Part shown: positions 13,075 through 26,000 of the stretch, piece after piece | Numbering within the stretch: the first letter of the stretch is position 1 | Layout: every line of letters begins with the position of its first letter | Source of the DNA: Nephromyces sp. MM_2019 | Lineage: Eukaryota; Apicomplexa; Aconoidasida; Nephromycida | Assembly (NCBI GenBank): GCA_015657535.1 | Contig: JADHZB010001817.1 | Span: 39,288-103,287 of the forward strand | DNA length: 64,000 nt | Direction: 5' to 3' | Program-made: the position numbers and the translations under genes | The notes under the pieces: generated by a model | Databases searched by the model: none | Told to the model about the DNA's origin: nothing | Seen by the model: the letters and a program-made list of their open reading frames with translations, nothing else

Positions 13075-14880
13075 ATGGCGTCGGCTAACTGGGACATTAT
13101 GGTTATCATCCTGGATTGCGGAAAGTCAATGCAGCTGAGCTGTCCTAGTGGAAATTCTAAAAAAGCGTTCGAATGCAAGCGCAAATTTGATATAGCTAAA
13201 GATTTTGTAGCCAAAGTAATTCTGCGTAGGATGGCATTGCATCCTAGAAATGAGGTTGGAATAGTCTGCATTAACTCTTTCTATCAGCCCAGCTTTTCTT
13301 CTAAAATACCCTTAATTGAAGGAGTCTCTCTATTTAGCGATATTGGTTTCGCCGACTTCTCTTTGCTGCAACAGCTTGAACATTTGCAACCATCAGAAAT
13401 AGATGAAGACCCGCTTAAAGGATTGGATTTCGCCCTTGAGCTAATTCAAAGGCAGTGCGTCAATAAAAAGGTCAGCTCCCAGGCTTTACGTCCTAGGCTT
13501 TGCGCATATTTTTCATGGTTAGTCATGAGCATGAACGTGAAAACTTAGGAAATTTTTGCAGTTCATCGAATTCATGGTTTCTATTTGTTGTTTCAGATAC
13601 GTAAGCAACTTGTGCTCGTTATTCCAGATGCGCTGAAGAGCGAAGAGAAGCTGCTGTATAATAATTTTAATCGACGGATGCAAGCTCTAGAAGTTAATCT
13701 TATGGTGATACAGCTTGAAAACTCAGCTATTTGCAGTACGCTTAATGATATGCCGTTAACAACTCCACAGAACGTATGTGCCAATCTCGGAGCAACGTAT
13801 GCAATTAGCAGTAATGCGGAAGATGCTCTCCGGTGCCTCGAATTCAGACGCAACTACTCTGTGAAACGTGTATCTACAATGTTATGTGTTGCGCCCTCAA
13901 TGCGAATACCAGTGGAGATGTACCTGAGAACAAAAGTCTCCTCTCTTTCAACATTAAGGAGAGTTTCTCTGCCTGGACTTTCGACAGAAGCTGAAGGCGC
14001 CATAAACATGCACCGTACACACTTTCGTCCTAGCGATCCGATGAAATCAGTTATCGGCTCAATGGATAAAGCGAAGGCTTACCGCTACGGTAAAAAACTT
14101 GTTCCGTTTAGCAGTTTGGAGGCATCGCTATTTAAAGTGGAGACAATGCCTGGGATTACCGTTCTTTGCGTAGTGAAGATATCTCAGATTCTTCGACATT
14201 GGTTGGTAGATTGTGTGGAATGTATTCTTGCTGCGCGGTACAATAAATCAGCTACCGCCGCTTTGGGTAATTTAGTACATGCGCTCAGGCAGCGAAAAGA
14301 AGCGTTATTATGCCGATATGTATGGAGAAAGAATGCGGCACCGAGACTTGCAGCCGTTTTCCCTTCAAAATCTGGCAAGAGATGCTCTCTTACTCTGGTT
14401 TATATTCCATTTTTTGAGGATCTACAATCCCTTAATCTGGAGGCGATGCCACTTCTGGAAAATGAACCACTGAATTCTATTTCCAGACTGATTGAAATAC
14501 TGCAACTAGATAGAGAAATTGCCATGTCTGCTGTTGGGGATGAATTGAGTGCATTGAATTCATGGTGCAAGAAAACTCAGCATCTGATCACCATGTTCAA
14601 TCCCTTGGTATGCGCTATTCAAAATTATTTCGTGGGAAAATTACTCGGTGGAGAAACTGTTTACAAGGCCAGTACTATTTCAGAGGTTAATTTCTCTTTG
14701 CCACGACAGATGAAGGAATTATCAGAGATACATAAGGTGTTGCACAGTAACTTTTCACTAGAGAGCATTGAAAATGTAAAAAATGAGATGGCAGAGACAA
14801 GTCTGCATACTTTACATTCGAAGAAAGCCGCAGAAGTAGCGGTTTCGGTAAAAGCCATTGAAATTGTTGACAATGATTAG
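13075..14880 (+). CDS. KU80: Ku80 (non-homologous end-joining DNA-end binding subunit)
   Basis: Partner of Ku70 in the ring that loads on double-strand DNA ends in the nucleus. Exon 1 is 13075-13470 and exon 2 13597-14880; the phase-0 intron is 126 bases (AAG|GTCAGC ... TTTCAG|ATA). The product has 559 residues. Residues about 5-230 form a vWA-like domain (start ANWDIMVIILDCGKSM). From about 295 the Ku core begins with AYRYGKKLVPF, matching the FRYGSDIVPF region of human Ku80. It continues with ATAALGNLVHALRQRKEALL, a PRLAAVFPSKSG motif and LTLVYIPFFEDL, all in family order. A downstream donor (ATG|GTTAGT) was rejected because it splices into an immediate stop. The protein ends about 170 residues short of human Ku80 (732), without the C-terminal helical domain and DNA-PKcs-binding tail. 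Confidence 0.92.
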
Positions 14881-16855
14881 CGACGTAATTACTGACTTTG
14901 CCACGCTGTAATACTGCTTTTTAAAAAAATTGCTTATCGTGCTCGGTGCTATCTTGACGTCTTGTCGCCTATACTGTGCGTTTTTTGAGTATAATCTATC
15001 TTACATGGTTTTAGCACTAATATTTATAGTCTTATCAATAAATTCGTCTGATAATCTTCTGCTTCAATTGGATTTTTCATGCAAGTGTTCTGCCGCGAAT
15101 TCTGCGCGTATCAGGCGTATAGCATTATCAGCGATAAAATCCTCCTGTGTATCTTTTTTGCTGAATATTTGAGGAGCTAGCCAGAGTTTCAGTGGAACAA
15201 TACTGAACTTGGGACAAAAGTTATCAAGACTGTTTTGGTTAGAGAGTGACTTTTGGCTCATCTTTTTATGGAGTTCCCAATGAAATGACTGGCGTACTTT
15301 GAGTGGTTCTGGGCATGCACCTGCTATGAAATATTTAGTGTGCGGCCTGGATTTAGAGTACTTATGAAATACTTGAGGTCCGGCTGCTATGAGTCTGATG
15401 TCCTTAATGCTGCTTAAGGTTATTTATGTGATTGATGTGCACCTGGTGGCAACATCTTACGACTGGCGAATAGCTTGTGTTATTCAAATGGTCTTAAAAG
15501 CTTTGGAACAGTTTCCTAGCGCTTGCAACTTGACTTGTATCAAGCAAAGACATACCTCAAAATATGCTGCTTCAAATGTCGATCTGATAAAATTGGCTAA
15601 ATTCTTTAGTGAAACTTCTGGGACCATGAGCAAAGCTAAAATACCGTAGAACCAGAGGCTTAAGGGGTGCGTACGGCAGCTTCAGTGGAATGGTTAAACA
15701 ATATTGCCCCTTTAAGTTATCGTTTGTCATTAAAGTCTCATAGCTAAATATTCTTATTTTGATAGGTCATATCGCACCGTCCATCATTGCTCTCTACTAT
15801 CACAGGTTAAGCTCGTTTATATATGTACTGATTTGATTTTCGTCTGGCTGATACTTGCGCTAAAATATCATAAAATTAAATATTTTGGCATGGGATTTGC
15901 CCCCCAGTAAAACCACTATCTCAAGATGTTAAGCTGCGTACCATTTTTGGTATTTTTATACTTCGGTAGTTATGGCCCGTGAGACTGGGCGCTATATTTT
16001 TATAGCGTAATACACAGAGGATGCTAGCAGAATCATGCTAAACCGGCGACATATGAAGAAAAATTTAAGGAATTTGCATTGTGTACGATTCTTCGTATAT
16101 CTTGAAAATTTTAAGTTACGTCCGCCTAGTTCAACGTCGGCGTCTAAGGGTATCTTAGCCTATTTCTTCCTTCACAGGCATCTACCTATGGATATTTTTT
16201 CTATATACAATCAATAAAGCTAAATCTTTAATTGTACCTCTTTGCAAATAATCCTGTAGCTCGGATAACTAACATGCTAACCAAAACTTAGAATAAAACA
16301 AATTTTAGAACATAAAAAAATGGGAAAGGTGCGTAGATGAATTCCAGCGGGTAATCATGAAGGTTCATCACGCAGATACACGGGTGTTATAAGTTCCCTC
16401 ATAAGATGGAAAGGGTGGCGGCATGCGCATCCCTTCACACTTGGTTTGGTGTCACGTGAAAGGAAAGACAAGAGTATCCTTAGAAAATAACTAGCACGGA
16501 TACGCTTGTTCACGATGGTGCACGGTTGCTAAGAAGGCGCAAAGTCTAGTCATTTGTAGGGATGTGTAGTGTCTCACGAATATTTTACGCCAGCACCCAC
16601 GCTATCCGGTGTTGGTATGGGTAACACTTTCCCTCGCGGGCAGCTCAACGGTGTAGTTAAAAGTAAACCTGGTACCAGGAGTTGTATGTCATATTTTTTA
16701 TTTTTCTACTCTGGCTACTTGCATACTATCGCGGCATCACTAGGGTGAAATTATTCAATTATTCGCTTATAAAATTATTTACCGAGCGACAGTAAAAAAA
16801 ATTTACAAGGCCCTTTAGCATAACAATTTTTCGACATTAATCCAAAGCCTTTACC
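14881..16855. other. Intergenic region between Ku80 and the mucin-like gene
   Basis: About 2 kb between two plus-strand genes, expected to hold the Ku80 3' untranslated region and the promoter of the mucin-like gene. Frames here are short and unrecognised. No clear regulatory motif can be assigned. Confidence 0.4.
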
Positions 16856-19286
16856 ATGGATTCGTCTACAGCAAAAAGATTTAGCGTTTTTCTTCTCTTA
16901 GCACTGTTGTGCTCATTTGGTGTTCATGGCAGCGGTAAGCAACGCTATATTTGTTCATGCAGGATGATGATGTTATTGCTTGTTGTCCTGAAAATATTGC
17001 TATTGTAGCAAGGTAAACGACCTCAAAAATAGAATATTTATGTTAAGAAAAAAGTTTTGTTTCTCAGTTATCAATTCGAAGCTATCACGGGAAAGGAGTT
17101 ACAGGAACGTAGTTAGAGAGAGCATCTCCGATAAGTCTGTGGAGAAGGCATTAGTAGAGGCATTTGAGGTTCTTCATGGAGGAAATGATGAACTCAAAGC
17201 TGCTGAGGTTTTCTCCAAAAAAATTGGGGAAAGTGTCGAGAACTCCATGGACTCCTTCATCAAAGCAGTTCGACAAGTAGATGGTATTGTACACTTTGAT
17301 CTCACATCAAGCCAATACCTTCCACCTTCAGTAATTGCCCTTTTTCAGAAACTCCAAGTAAGTAAAGGTAGATATATTAAAAAAAGGTTGCGAGATTTCT
17401 TTAAACATGAATGAAATTTTTTTTCCAGGCATTGACAGCACCTCTAAAGTCTACTACTACCACTACTACCACTACTACTGCTGCTACCACAACCTCGGGC
17501 TCCAGTACCACAGTAGTAAGAGAATCCAAAGGTGAGGAAACTAGTGATTCCAGGCATTTAAAAAATACACTTGAGAAATCTACGGTTAATCTAAAATGGC
17601 TTGAATCCTCACCATTGTTCAATGCTATGGATATGATTCGCGATGGTTTCTCAGCGAAAGAATCTGCGAATTCTTTCATATCGCTCACGGGCATAGAGAC
17701 ACCCGTAGACTTTGTTGAGGATTTCTTGGTCGCTGCTACAAATACGGCCGAATCCTTCAATAAGATGATTGAAGGGAGCCTCGACAAGTCACTCAACACG
17801 AAGTATCCAGAGTTTATTGCTGAACTTATCCTTAAACTCCAGGTACTAAAACAGATTGTTTATTAGCTGAGATTAGTCTAAATGCTTTTAAATATTGTTA
17901 TTTTTTCAAGAATCTAATCCCCACTACGACGACGACCACGGTGACTACTAGTTCGACGACTGCGGCAACCACTGCAACCATTGCAACCATTGCAAGCACT
18001 GCAAGCACTGCAAGCACTGCAAGCACTGCAAGCACTGCAAGCACTGCAAGCACTGCAAGCACTGCAAGCACTGCAAGCACTGCAANNNNNNNNNNNNNNN
18101 NNNNNNNNNNNNNNNNNNNNNNNNNNNNNNNNNNNCCACTACAACCACTACAACCACTACAACCACTACAACCACTACAACCACTACAACCACTACAACC
18201 ACTACAACCACTACAACCACTACAACCACTGCAAGCACTGCAAGCACTGCAAGCACTGCAAGCACTGCACCCATCATAAGGCGTAGGCTAGCTGAGAACG
18301 AGGATAGACAGTTGGCGATTACGGATATTGTTCCTGTATCTTTGGTAGAGGCAATAGGAATGTTGCGGGGAGGAGCCGGTCTTAAAGATGCTGCATCTCT
18401 ATTCGCAGCATCAACAAATTTAGATCCTTCGAGTGATACCATAGAAAATTTCATGTCCTCAGCAAGGCAAACTGCAAAGGATCTTGATATATCCGTAATT
18501 GGAGAAGGAGGCTTGATTTCAAACCTAGCGTACCCGCTCTTCTTCAACGATATTTTTGACAAGCTTACGGTAGCAACGAATTAGAAGTGCTATTCTTGTA
18601 ATTACTAAGCTTGCTTTTCTTATAATATTACACTAAATGGTGTTATTCCAAGAAATTTTACAATAATTAGGGTTATTCAAAGAAATTATACAATAATTAG
18701 GGTTATTCCAAGAATTTTTTTTTCTGTATGTTTGCAGTCTCTTATCCCGTTTTGGAACTTGAAGACTACTACTACCACTACCACTACCACTGCTGCTACG
18801 ACTGCTACAACTGCAACAACTGCTACAACTGCTACCCCCACATCGAGACGACTTTCCTTGAGAGATGGTATTGGGAGTCCCTTTCTGGAGTCTCTGAAAC
18901 TTATGGATCAAGGATACTCGATACATGATTCTGCGGAGGACTTCTTTGCTAAAACTGGTCTTGATATCCCGATAGCTACAGTGCAAAAGCTGTTTCTATC
19001 ACCGTACCACGCTGTAAAGGCGGAGCTTCTAGATGAAATGAAATTTAGGGAGGAGGCTCTATTAGAAGCCCGTTATCCGGAGTTTATTTTAACGCTTATT
19101 CAAAAGCTTCAGGATCTAATTATCGTCAAAACTACTACAACCACCACTACCACTACTAGTTCTACCGCCTCTACTGCCAGTACCGCATCTACCGCAACTA
19201 CCGCATCTACCGCAACTACCGCATCTACCGCAACTACCGTATCTACCGCATCTACCGCAACTACCGTATCTACCGCATCTACCTGA
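16856..19286 (+). CDS. Secreted Thr-rich mucin-like protein with four copies of an unrecognised module
   Basis: Five exons: 16856-16934, 17068-17357, 17429-17842, 17911-18569 (with a 50-N gap) and 18738-19286. Exon 1 encodes a signal peptide (MDSSTAKRFSVFLLLALLCS, then FGVHG before cleavage). Exons 2-5 each carry one ~80-residue helical-looking module. Shared positions are S-P-hydrophobic near the start, a central G with D/E-S-A..F, T-G-(I/L), and a C-terminal Y-P-(E/L)-F...L...KLQ. Modules 2, 3 and 4 are preceded by Thr-rich tracts (9 Thr in a row, AST repeats, ATT repeats), and the protein ends in another. Dense Thr/Ser tracts after a signal peptide imply heavy O-glycosylation and export. 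Introns between modules fall at the same place (KLQ|GT) in phase 0. No transmembrane segment or GPI signal is visible. The module matches no family I recognise; function is unknown. Confidence 0.8.
17992..18268 (+). repeat. 9-bp coding repeat arrays in mucin-like exon 4
   Basis: The left array repeats GCAAGCACT (Ala-Ser-Thr), about ten copies to the gap. The right array repeats ACTACAACC (three Thr codons), then returns to GCAAGCACT for a few copies before the module 3 coding sequence. Both unit lengths are multiples of three, so copy-number changes keep the frame. Confidence 0.9.
18086..18135. other. Assembly gap (50 N)
   Basis: Fifty N bases lie inside the repeat tract of exon 4 of the mucin-like gene, between a GCAAGCACT 9-mer array (Ala-Ser-Thr) and an ACTACAACC 9-mer array (Thr-Thr-Thr). 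The coding frame on the two sides differs if exactly 50 bases are counted. An open exon needs a real length divisible by three, so 50 is a placeholder. Confidence 0.95.
18642..18718 (+). repeat. 30-bp tandem repeat in intron 4 of the mucin-like gene
   Basis: Two and a half copies of a 30-base unit beginning GTTATTCCAAGAAATT and containing AATTAGGGTTATT, just before the acceptor at 18737. It is intronic and carries no open frame in the gene's direction. Confidence 0.85.
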
Positions 19287-22200
19287 ACTACCATAGTTAC
19301 TTAACCAGTATAATAAGGCTTTACCCAGCACCTTTTCCACGAAATCACCTTTAAATAATATGGCATGCCGCTGTTTTACCTTCTATTGGGTAATGAGTGC
19401 CTTCAACTGTAGGACACGTTCCAAGAACTCTACGTCTTGCTATGCGTTGACTCAGAAGCGATAAATTATCCAAGAGCCTCGTTCGCTGATATCCTGTTGG
19501 CCCTCGAGGTACAATGATTTTTAAATGGTGGAGGTATCTCTTGAAAGGCATAAAACGTTTGTTTATCACTGGAGGCACAAACTATATAAGAAACACGTGA
19601 ATTTACTTGGCGTTACACGCAAATTAAACAATGCCTGAAGGTTGTACGTGGATCCGAGTAGGTACGGGGCTTTGCTTTGGAGTTCAAGTCCCCCATCAAT
19701 TTTTGACCGGCTCCCTGGCCCAAATTTCTGTCGTGGAAAATTGATTTGCGGTCTTCAAAATATGCTTTTTATTAGCAACTCTTCGTAGATCTCTAACGCG
19801 GTAGTTATCATTGGCACTATACGAACCGTGATACATTCATACTAATTTTTTATCTGGTGATTTTCGATAAAATTACTCTCAGGTTTATTTCTAATAATCC
19901 TTGCTAGTATAGCTGAGTCCCTATCATAAACTCATGGATGTGCCTATTCACCGCAATTTTTTAAGGCCCCTGTAAAGCTCATTAATGCAGTTTATTTTTC
20001 TTGACAGTGGAGCCTTGGTTATGGTATAAGGATATGATAATAGAGTAATGGGATGCAAGGCATTGCTGGATATTTTTTCAGCTATATTCATAGGCTAACA
20101 ACCCCTTCAACTACGGTTAAAATGTATAAGTTTACAATTGCGTTACTAAATAGCAAGTTCATATTGAGGTATTTGGGTGGATTATTGGACTGCTCCAGTT
20201 TACATCTGTGCTAAAGGGCATTAAATAAAAAAGGCAATCCCCAGCCCTATACACATGTTATGAAATTTATTTCGCAGTACTATGTGTTAACTCTAGCCGC
20301 TGCGTTTTGAATTTGAAGCTTATCGTGGTGTTGGGAAATGAAGTGCAAACTTTAACCTGGAACTAATTTAGAAAAACCATGTAAGGGCGATTTACGTTGT
20401 TGGCTAGTAGTCCCTACACGCAGGACTTAAGTGGCTTTTTCCAAGTTCACGAAATTTCATTAGCGCTTGTACGTTAAGGAGTGCGGAGTCAACTCTTAAA
20501 GCTATTCGAAATTGCGCTGCAAGTCTTCCAGTAGAATCTCCAAACCACAATCCATCCCCGCGACCTAACCATAGCGTGCACCCAATTGGGTTGGAGTCCA
20601 AAAACAAAATGAAGTGGCACACGCTAAAATAATTTCAATCATATAGCTATACTCCTTTCGCAGTTCAAAATTGAGTTTGGCGTCAAATTCGGATTGTACT
20701 TTCACGGAGTGTTGCGGTTAGAAGTTGCTGAATGATGGTCATTGCTGCCATTATTTAGGCATACACCTTGCTATGCAGCCGGGGATATTTTGCGTCGCAT
20801 CTAGCTTCTAGCAAGCAATATAATTACGTCGAGACTAAATTTACAGTGCGCTGACGCAGGAAAAGAAAAGGCAGACAGGAGCAGCAGGTCATGACCCTGC
20901 TTTTGGATATCTGTTTAGGGCTATACCTTGTAGTATGAGCGAAAAGGCATTGGACGAAGTTTCAAGCCTTCGGAAATTGCGCCAATCTATTAAAATTAGC
21001 CGCACAATAAGCAATGAGTGCCCATGTTTGAAAATTCCCCCATAATATTGGAATCTACAGTCCCCAAAAAAAATAAGAGATTTCCAGGTATTAAAATCAA
21101 CTACGTCACTGAAGTTTGCAGCGTTTCCAAGCAAAGGGCTTCTGTACGATGAATGATCGCCACAATTTTGAATGCTAGTATATTATTGAAGTTTAGCGTC
21201 CTCCAAAACATTTTTAGACTGACAAATATATGCCATACCTTCAAAATTTTATCTTTAATATGTCAAAGTTAATTATTTCAGCTTTCATCGAAACAGCAAT
21301 AAACTGCACCTGTGCATGATACTATGGTACTGAGGTGGAAAGCATTATTTTTATTGGAAGGATAAATTCACCGTCGCTCATTGGTTTATGCCTTTATATG
21401 CTCAAAATTTAGTAGCATATAGATACGTTCTGAGTAAAAAATAATCTTGGGCATTGAAATGGTCAGCTTTATTAACATACTAAAAATTTAGGCGGGAAAA
21501 AGCTGCTTCTTATTAAATCATGCATCGTATGGCCTCCAAGAAAAGGAGTACAGCGACTGTAAATATAAAGTTTACTAAAACCCTCCTAGCTGATGTTAGC
21601 GTCATTTCCGTATATGATTAGCAAAGGCAGCAAGTAAACAATCAAAGACATTTTATTTAAAACCAATATAGCCGATACTTACAAATTTGAGCCAAAACAT
21701 GACATATTGCGTATATGCAACCTTTTGTACCACCCTCGAAAATTATTTCGCCGCCTAACAAAAATAGACCTTCAAGTGGTCACGGCGATGAAAACTTCAC
21801 ATGGGCTTTTTGCAGGAGAATTTGCGAAATTTTATATTCTGAATTAATTCTGATACTGTACACACACGGAGTATGAGCTTCCAGAGGGATTCACCGAGAA
21901 GATTAGATACTATTCCATTTAGTCTTGAAGCTGGCCTTGTTTGTGCGAAGCCAGAAACACAAAAATGCTTCATATTTTATCCACACTGTTTACGGGGTTT
22001 CTATAATCTTTGGTTCTAGGATAGCTGCCTCATCACCGCCAAATTTCTCGAAGAAAAAACACATTGCGTACCTCTCTCATCCGATAGCAATAAATGCATA
22101 TTTGATCGGTACTCAGCGTCATCTTTAAAGTCATGCAATTGTGTGCATAGAAAAGTTAGCAAGAATAGCCTCAAAACAAATAATATTGTCCGCTCATAGC

Positions 22201-23018
22201 ATGGCAGGGAAATCCAAAGCTCGAAACTTTCACGGGGGTACGTTTTTTTCAAGTTTAATACTTGTTATATAGTCCACCAAGAAGTACAGTGGAACGAAGA
22301 GTATTACCCCTATCTTGTTAACTCTTCATTGTACATACATGCTAGAAATTTTTTTTTAGTTCCCAAGGGTTGGCATACCCCTTCCCAATTCAACCTGAAA
22401 TCAGGTTCGACTATGGAAGTTAGCTACGCATAATGTTGCGCTTAGTCTTCGGGGCGTCCTGATGCGTGCACGTAAAAAAACAAAAAAGCATTGTATATAT
22501 ATAGGCGCACCTTTCACGTCAATTCAAGCTCTATGCGCAAGTTGCTCGGGATTAGTAAGTGTAGTGATGATAACACTTCTTATTCTAGTATTGCCGCGCA
22601 TGCTAGCCAATATGCAATATTTGACAAGGATTTTAGGTGGCACACAGTGGTTGTTATACTCCTTGATAGTTGACCACTGCTGCGCATAATAAATTATGAA
22701 CTTATGCACGTTGTAGTTTATCTGGCCCAAATATTTCATTCGCCCTTACACGCTCCCTCGTTAGCCGTTCGAGGTATCGTCACTGCCTAATCCATGCTTC
22801 TTGACATTCATGGAACTGCTGAATTTAAAAAAATCTATTCCAGAAGCTCTCCTGTTTTTCTTCAGCAGCTCACTCACTTCTATGCTGGTTTGCCCGTAAC
22901 TGAAATACAAGACATTAAAACGAAATTGAAAAAGTTTATAGAGAAATCCGTATAGGAGATACCATGCATTACTCGTGAAAACATCATCACTGTTTAAAGC
23001 ACAGGTGCAAAAAATTTC
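19287..23018. other. Intergenic region, no gene recognised
   Basis: About 3.7 kb between the convergent mucin-like and multi-PH genes. No further copy of the mucin-like module or Thr tract was seen after 19286. Open frames are short and unrecognised. Confidence 0.4.
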
Positions 23019-26000
23019 TTACTTCATGTAAGGGAAAAAGTACTTCGAAGGGATATCCTCAGAAAATGGCTTGAAATTAGCAACCTTTAGAGTAAAATCC
23101 CATCTAAAGCAGCACAAATGCAGATATTTTGGTCAGATTCTTTTTTGTAAGGGAGAGCTAGTATGAAACAATGAGTCTTACTTTGAATAGGCTTCTTTGG
23201 TATTACATTTAAATGTTCGAACTGGAAGTTTTGGGCTCTAAAAAAAATTGCATTTTATAAGTTAATTAAGGCGTTCACAAGCTAAGTCTTCATAAACATA
23301 TACAGAAATTTGATTTTACATTTTCTGCTGCTTCTGGGGTTGGAAAAAAAGAGATGCTTAGGGACTCATCATCCGTCTCACAAGTATAGTACTTCAAATC
23401 TATGACACATTCAGGAGTTTTTTGCTGAAAGAAAATAATGGTTATTTCAATAGCTTTGGGTCTTTCAAATAGGAATATAGGTATGGTAAAGTTTTCACAA
23501 ATTTTTTTAGCAATCTGCCTATTTTTCCGCCTACGTATTTATCCCTGTATACGGCTATATACCCTTTCCTGCAAAGGACAAATCTGTGAAAATACAGAGT
23601 TGTAAAAAAGGAGATATAAGCTCATAATAATTTAACTACTAGCTATAGTAAACAAGTTAATGCGGTGTATGTAGCTCAAAATCTGATTGTAGCAAAAAGC
23701 TCAGTTTGAGGAATCCTTCCAAGCAACAAAAAAAGCAATGGATCCGATAGGTAATCTAAACCAGGCAAGAGACGTTAAACTCACGGTTTCAGGTTGGGAA
23801 TCACTTTCTGTTTTGGATCTACATTGCGAAATTTGCGTGCCTCTATGCTTCTTTTAATTCTAAAAAAAAATATAAAAAAAAGATGCCTTTCCTTAAGTTT
23901 TATTTACGAAAAAACCAAAATCATTTACATGAAAATTTGAACAACCTCATTAAATTGCTCTGCTAGTGAACACGACAATTATAAGATGCAGAAGTATTCT
24001 AAGTCCATGTATTTTAAAAAATTGGTATCGCTATCGCAAAAAAAAAATACGTACAGCCTGAGCAAGGCTAAAGTTTTTAATTTCCCTAAAAGGTGACGCT
24101 TTAAATACCTGTCAAACTCTTTTGCAAGAAGAAACGTAAGATCCAACCTTTGTTCGGAATCAGTATGACGCTGCATTAACATTTTCAATAGATCCCTGGG
24201 GTTGCTTTAAAAAAACTTTCGGGGATATTAATATTTCTACATCTCCCACAGTGTTTGTTATAAAGCGCATTACGCGGTGTGCACACTATGCTATATTAAT
24301 TAACAAACGACCAGCATGAACGTGATACCAAAAATTAACACAATGTGGAAGTTACCTCTGCATAAATTCGAATCTTTCTCATCTCTGTAAAAAACTGTAC
24401 TTCACAGTCGCTCTTTCCTATTTTTAAAATCTCTTTCTTTGCCTAAAAAAATAAATTTAATAGAAAAGGCCCTTCATGAGACAAAAAAGGGGAATAAGTT
24501 TTTTTCAGCCTTTATCTAGAGTTGAGTGACTTACATCCTTCGATGGATACAGTAAAATAAAATTTTCTTGAATTTCTAAGGCTGATGATTTCCCCGTTTC
24601 ATCAGCGTCATCAAACATGTTAATAGGAAATACATATCTAAAAAAAAAAGTTAACTCTTGCGAAATAATATAACATCCAAAAAGCAGGAAATGGTTTCAT
24701 CGTATAAAATTGAAACTGACTTTGCTAGATTTCCAAATCCTTTTTTTCCTTCCGTATCTGGCTCGATAAATCCTCCAAAAGTCAGGGCCACATACCATCT
24801 ATACGTTCCCCCATTAAATTCTTTATTGGTCAAAAAGTTTTATAAAAATCTTAGAAATATTTTAATACCTTTCAAACTCATTAATACTAGAGCAATCCAA
24901 CGTGATTCTTTCCATTTTCCCAGCCTGAAGTAATAATTTGGTAAACAATAAAAAATCTTTTCTGCTTTATTTTCAACAAAATGTAACAAAATCAAAATCA
25001 AAACAAAGCGGATGTTTTACCGAATTAGCTATACTGATTTCACGTCTCTCTCGGTTTGCAATGGCGCTACAAGTGCTCGCTGGTAGGGTTATAATGGGTT
25101 GAGAATCTGGAGAGCCATAGTATCTATAAAGCTCTAGGACTCCCGTGGTAACAACACCGACCCTGCAGCATGTAAATTAACTTAATTTCACAGTTACAAA
25201 AGAAAACTTTCGTAGTTTAAGAAAAGCTTACTGATTCGTCTTTTTTGCTGGCCCCTCTATTTTGCGTTCTGTGAAGTTATTCGCTTGTAGCTCGTTAGAC
25301 CAGCTAAAAAAATATGAAGAGCAATGTTGCACTTCAAATTAATTTCGGAAAAAATTTAAAGCCGTGCTCAAAATAATGGTGTGAATCCCTTTGACCTGGC
25401 TTCATATTAAAAACTAATACGCTTCTGTTTGCGTACCTTAAAAAAGTAGCTTCGTTAGGGAGTAAGAAAACGTAGGACTCCTCGTTCGATGTACCTGGCT
25501 AAAGAAAAAACACGAAATTTATTCAAAGCGCTGCAATTTTGTAATTATAGCATACCTTATGTACTATTTCAATCTCGAATGCGTCCTTATTAGTCTTCAT
25601 ACAGCAATTTTCAGCCTTCAGCGCAACAGCAGGAATTGTGTCTTCCTTCTTTTCATAAATCATTAGTTCGCCATCCTTAACGAAAAACATCCTGCATATT
25701 ATAGAGGGAAAAGCTAATTAAAGTTGAGGAGCACTTTGAGTTAATGCTAAAACTTTTTCCATAAGCTTTGATGGCATGCAGATAAACTAAACTGCCTTTT
25801 ATAATAAAAATATTTCCGAGTTAATGATAAAAATTAAATACTAGACATTTGATAGACTCAAAATGTTTTGCTACTATAATAGACACTGCAAACTAACTCT
25901 TGCATATTATCTACGGTTTCTTCAGATAAGGTTTCACTGGAGGAACTTTCCGAGCTTACGCTTTTTTCTTTTTCTGCTTCTACTTCCGGAAAAACTTTTT

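Noticed and set aside
13471..13548. Extension of Ku80 exon 1 to the donor at 13526
   Set aside because: Splicing there to the acceptor at 13596 makes an immediate TGA; the donor at 13471 keeps frame and family alignment.
17401..19340. Long minus-strand frames (Val-rich, Leu-Ala-Val, Cys-Gly-rich) opposite the mucin-like gene
   Set aside because: They are the reverse reading of Thr-codon repeat arrays; the plus strand has signal peptide, matched splice phases and non-repeat modules.
19640..19715. tRNA-like GTTCAAGTCC box
   Set aside because: The flanking bases do not form a T-arm or acceptor stem, and no A box lies at the right distance.
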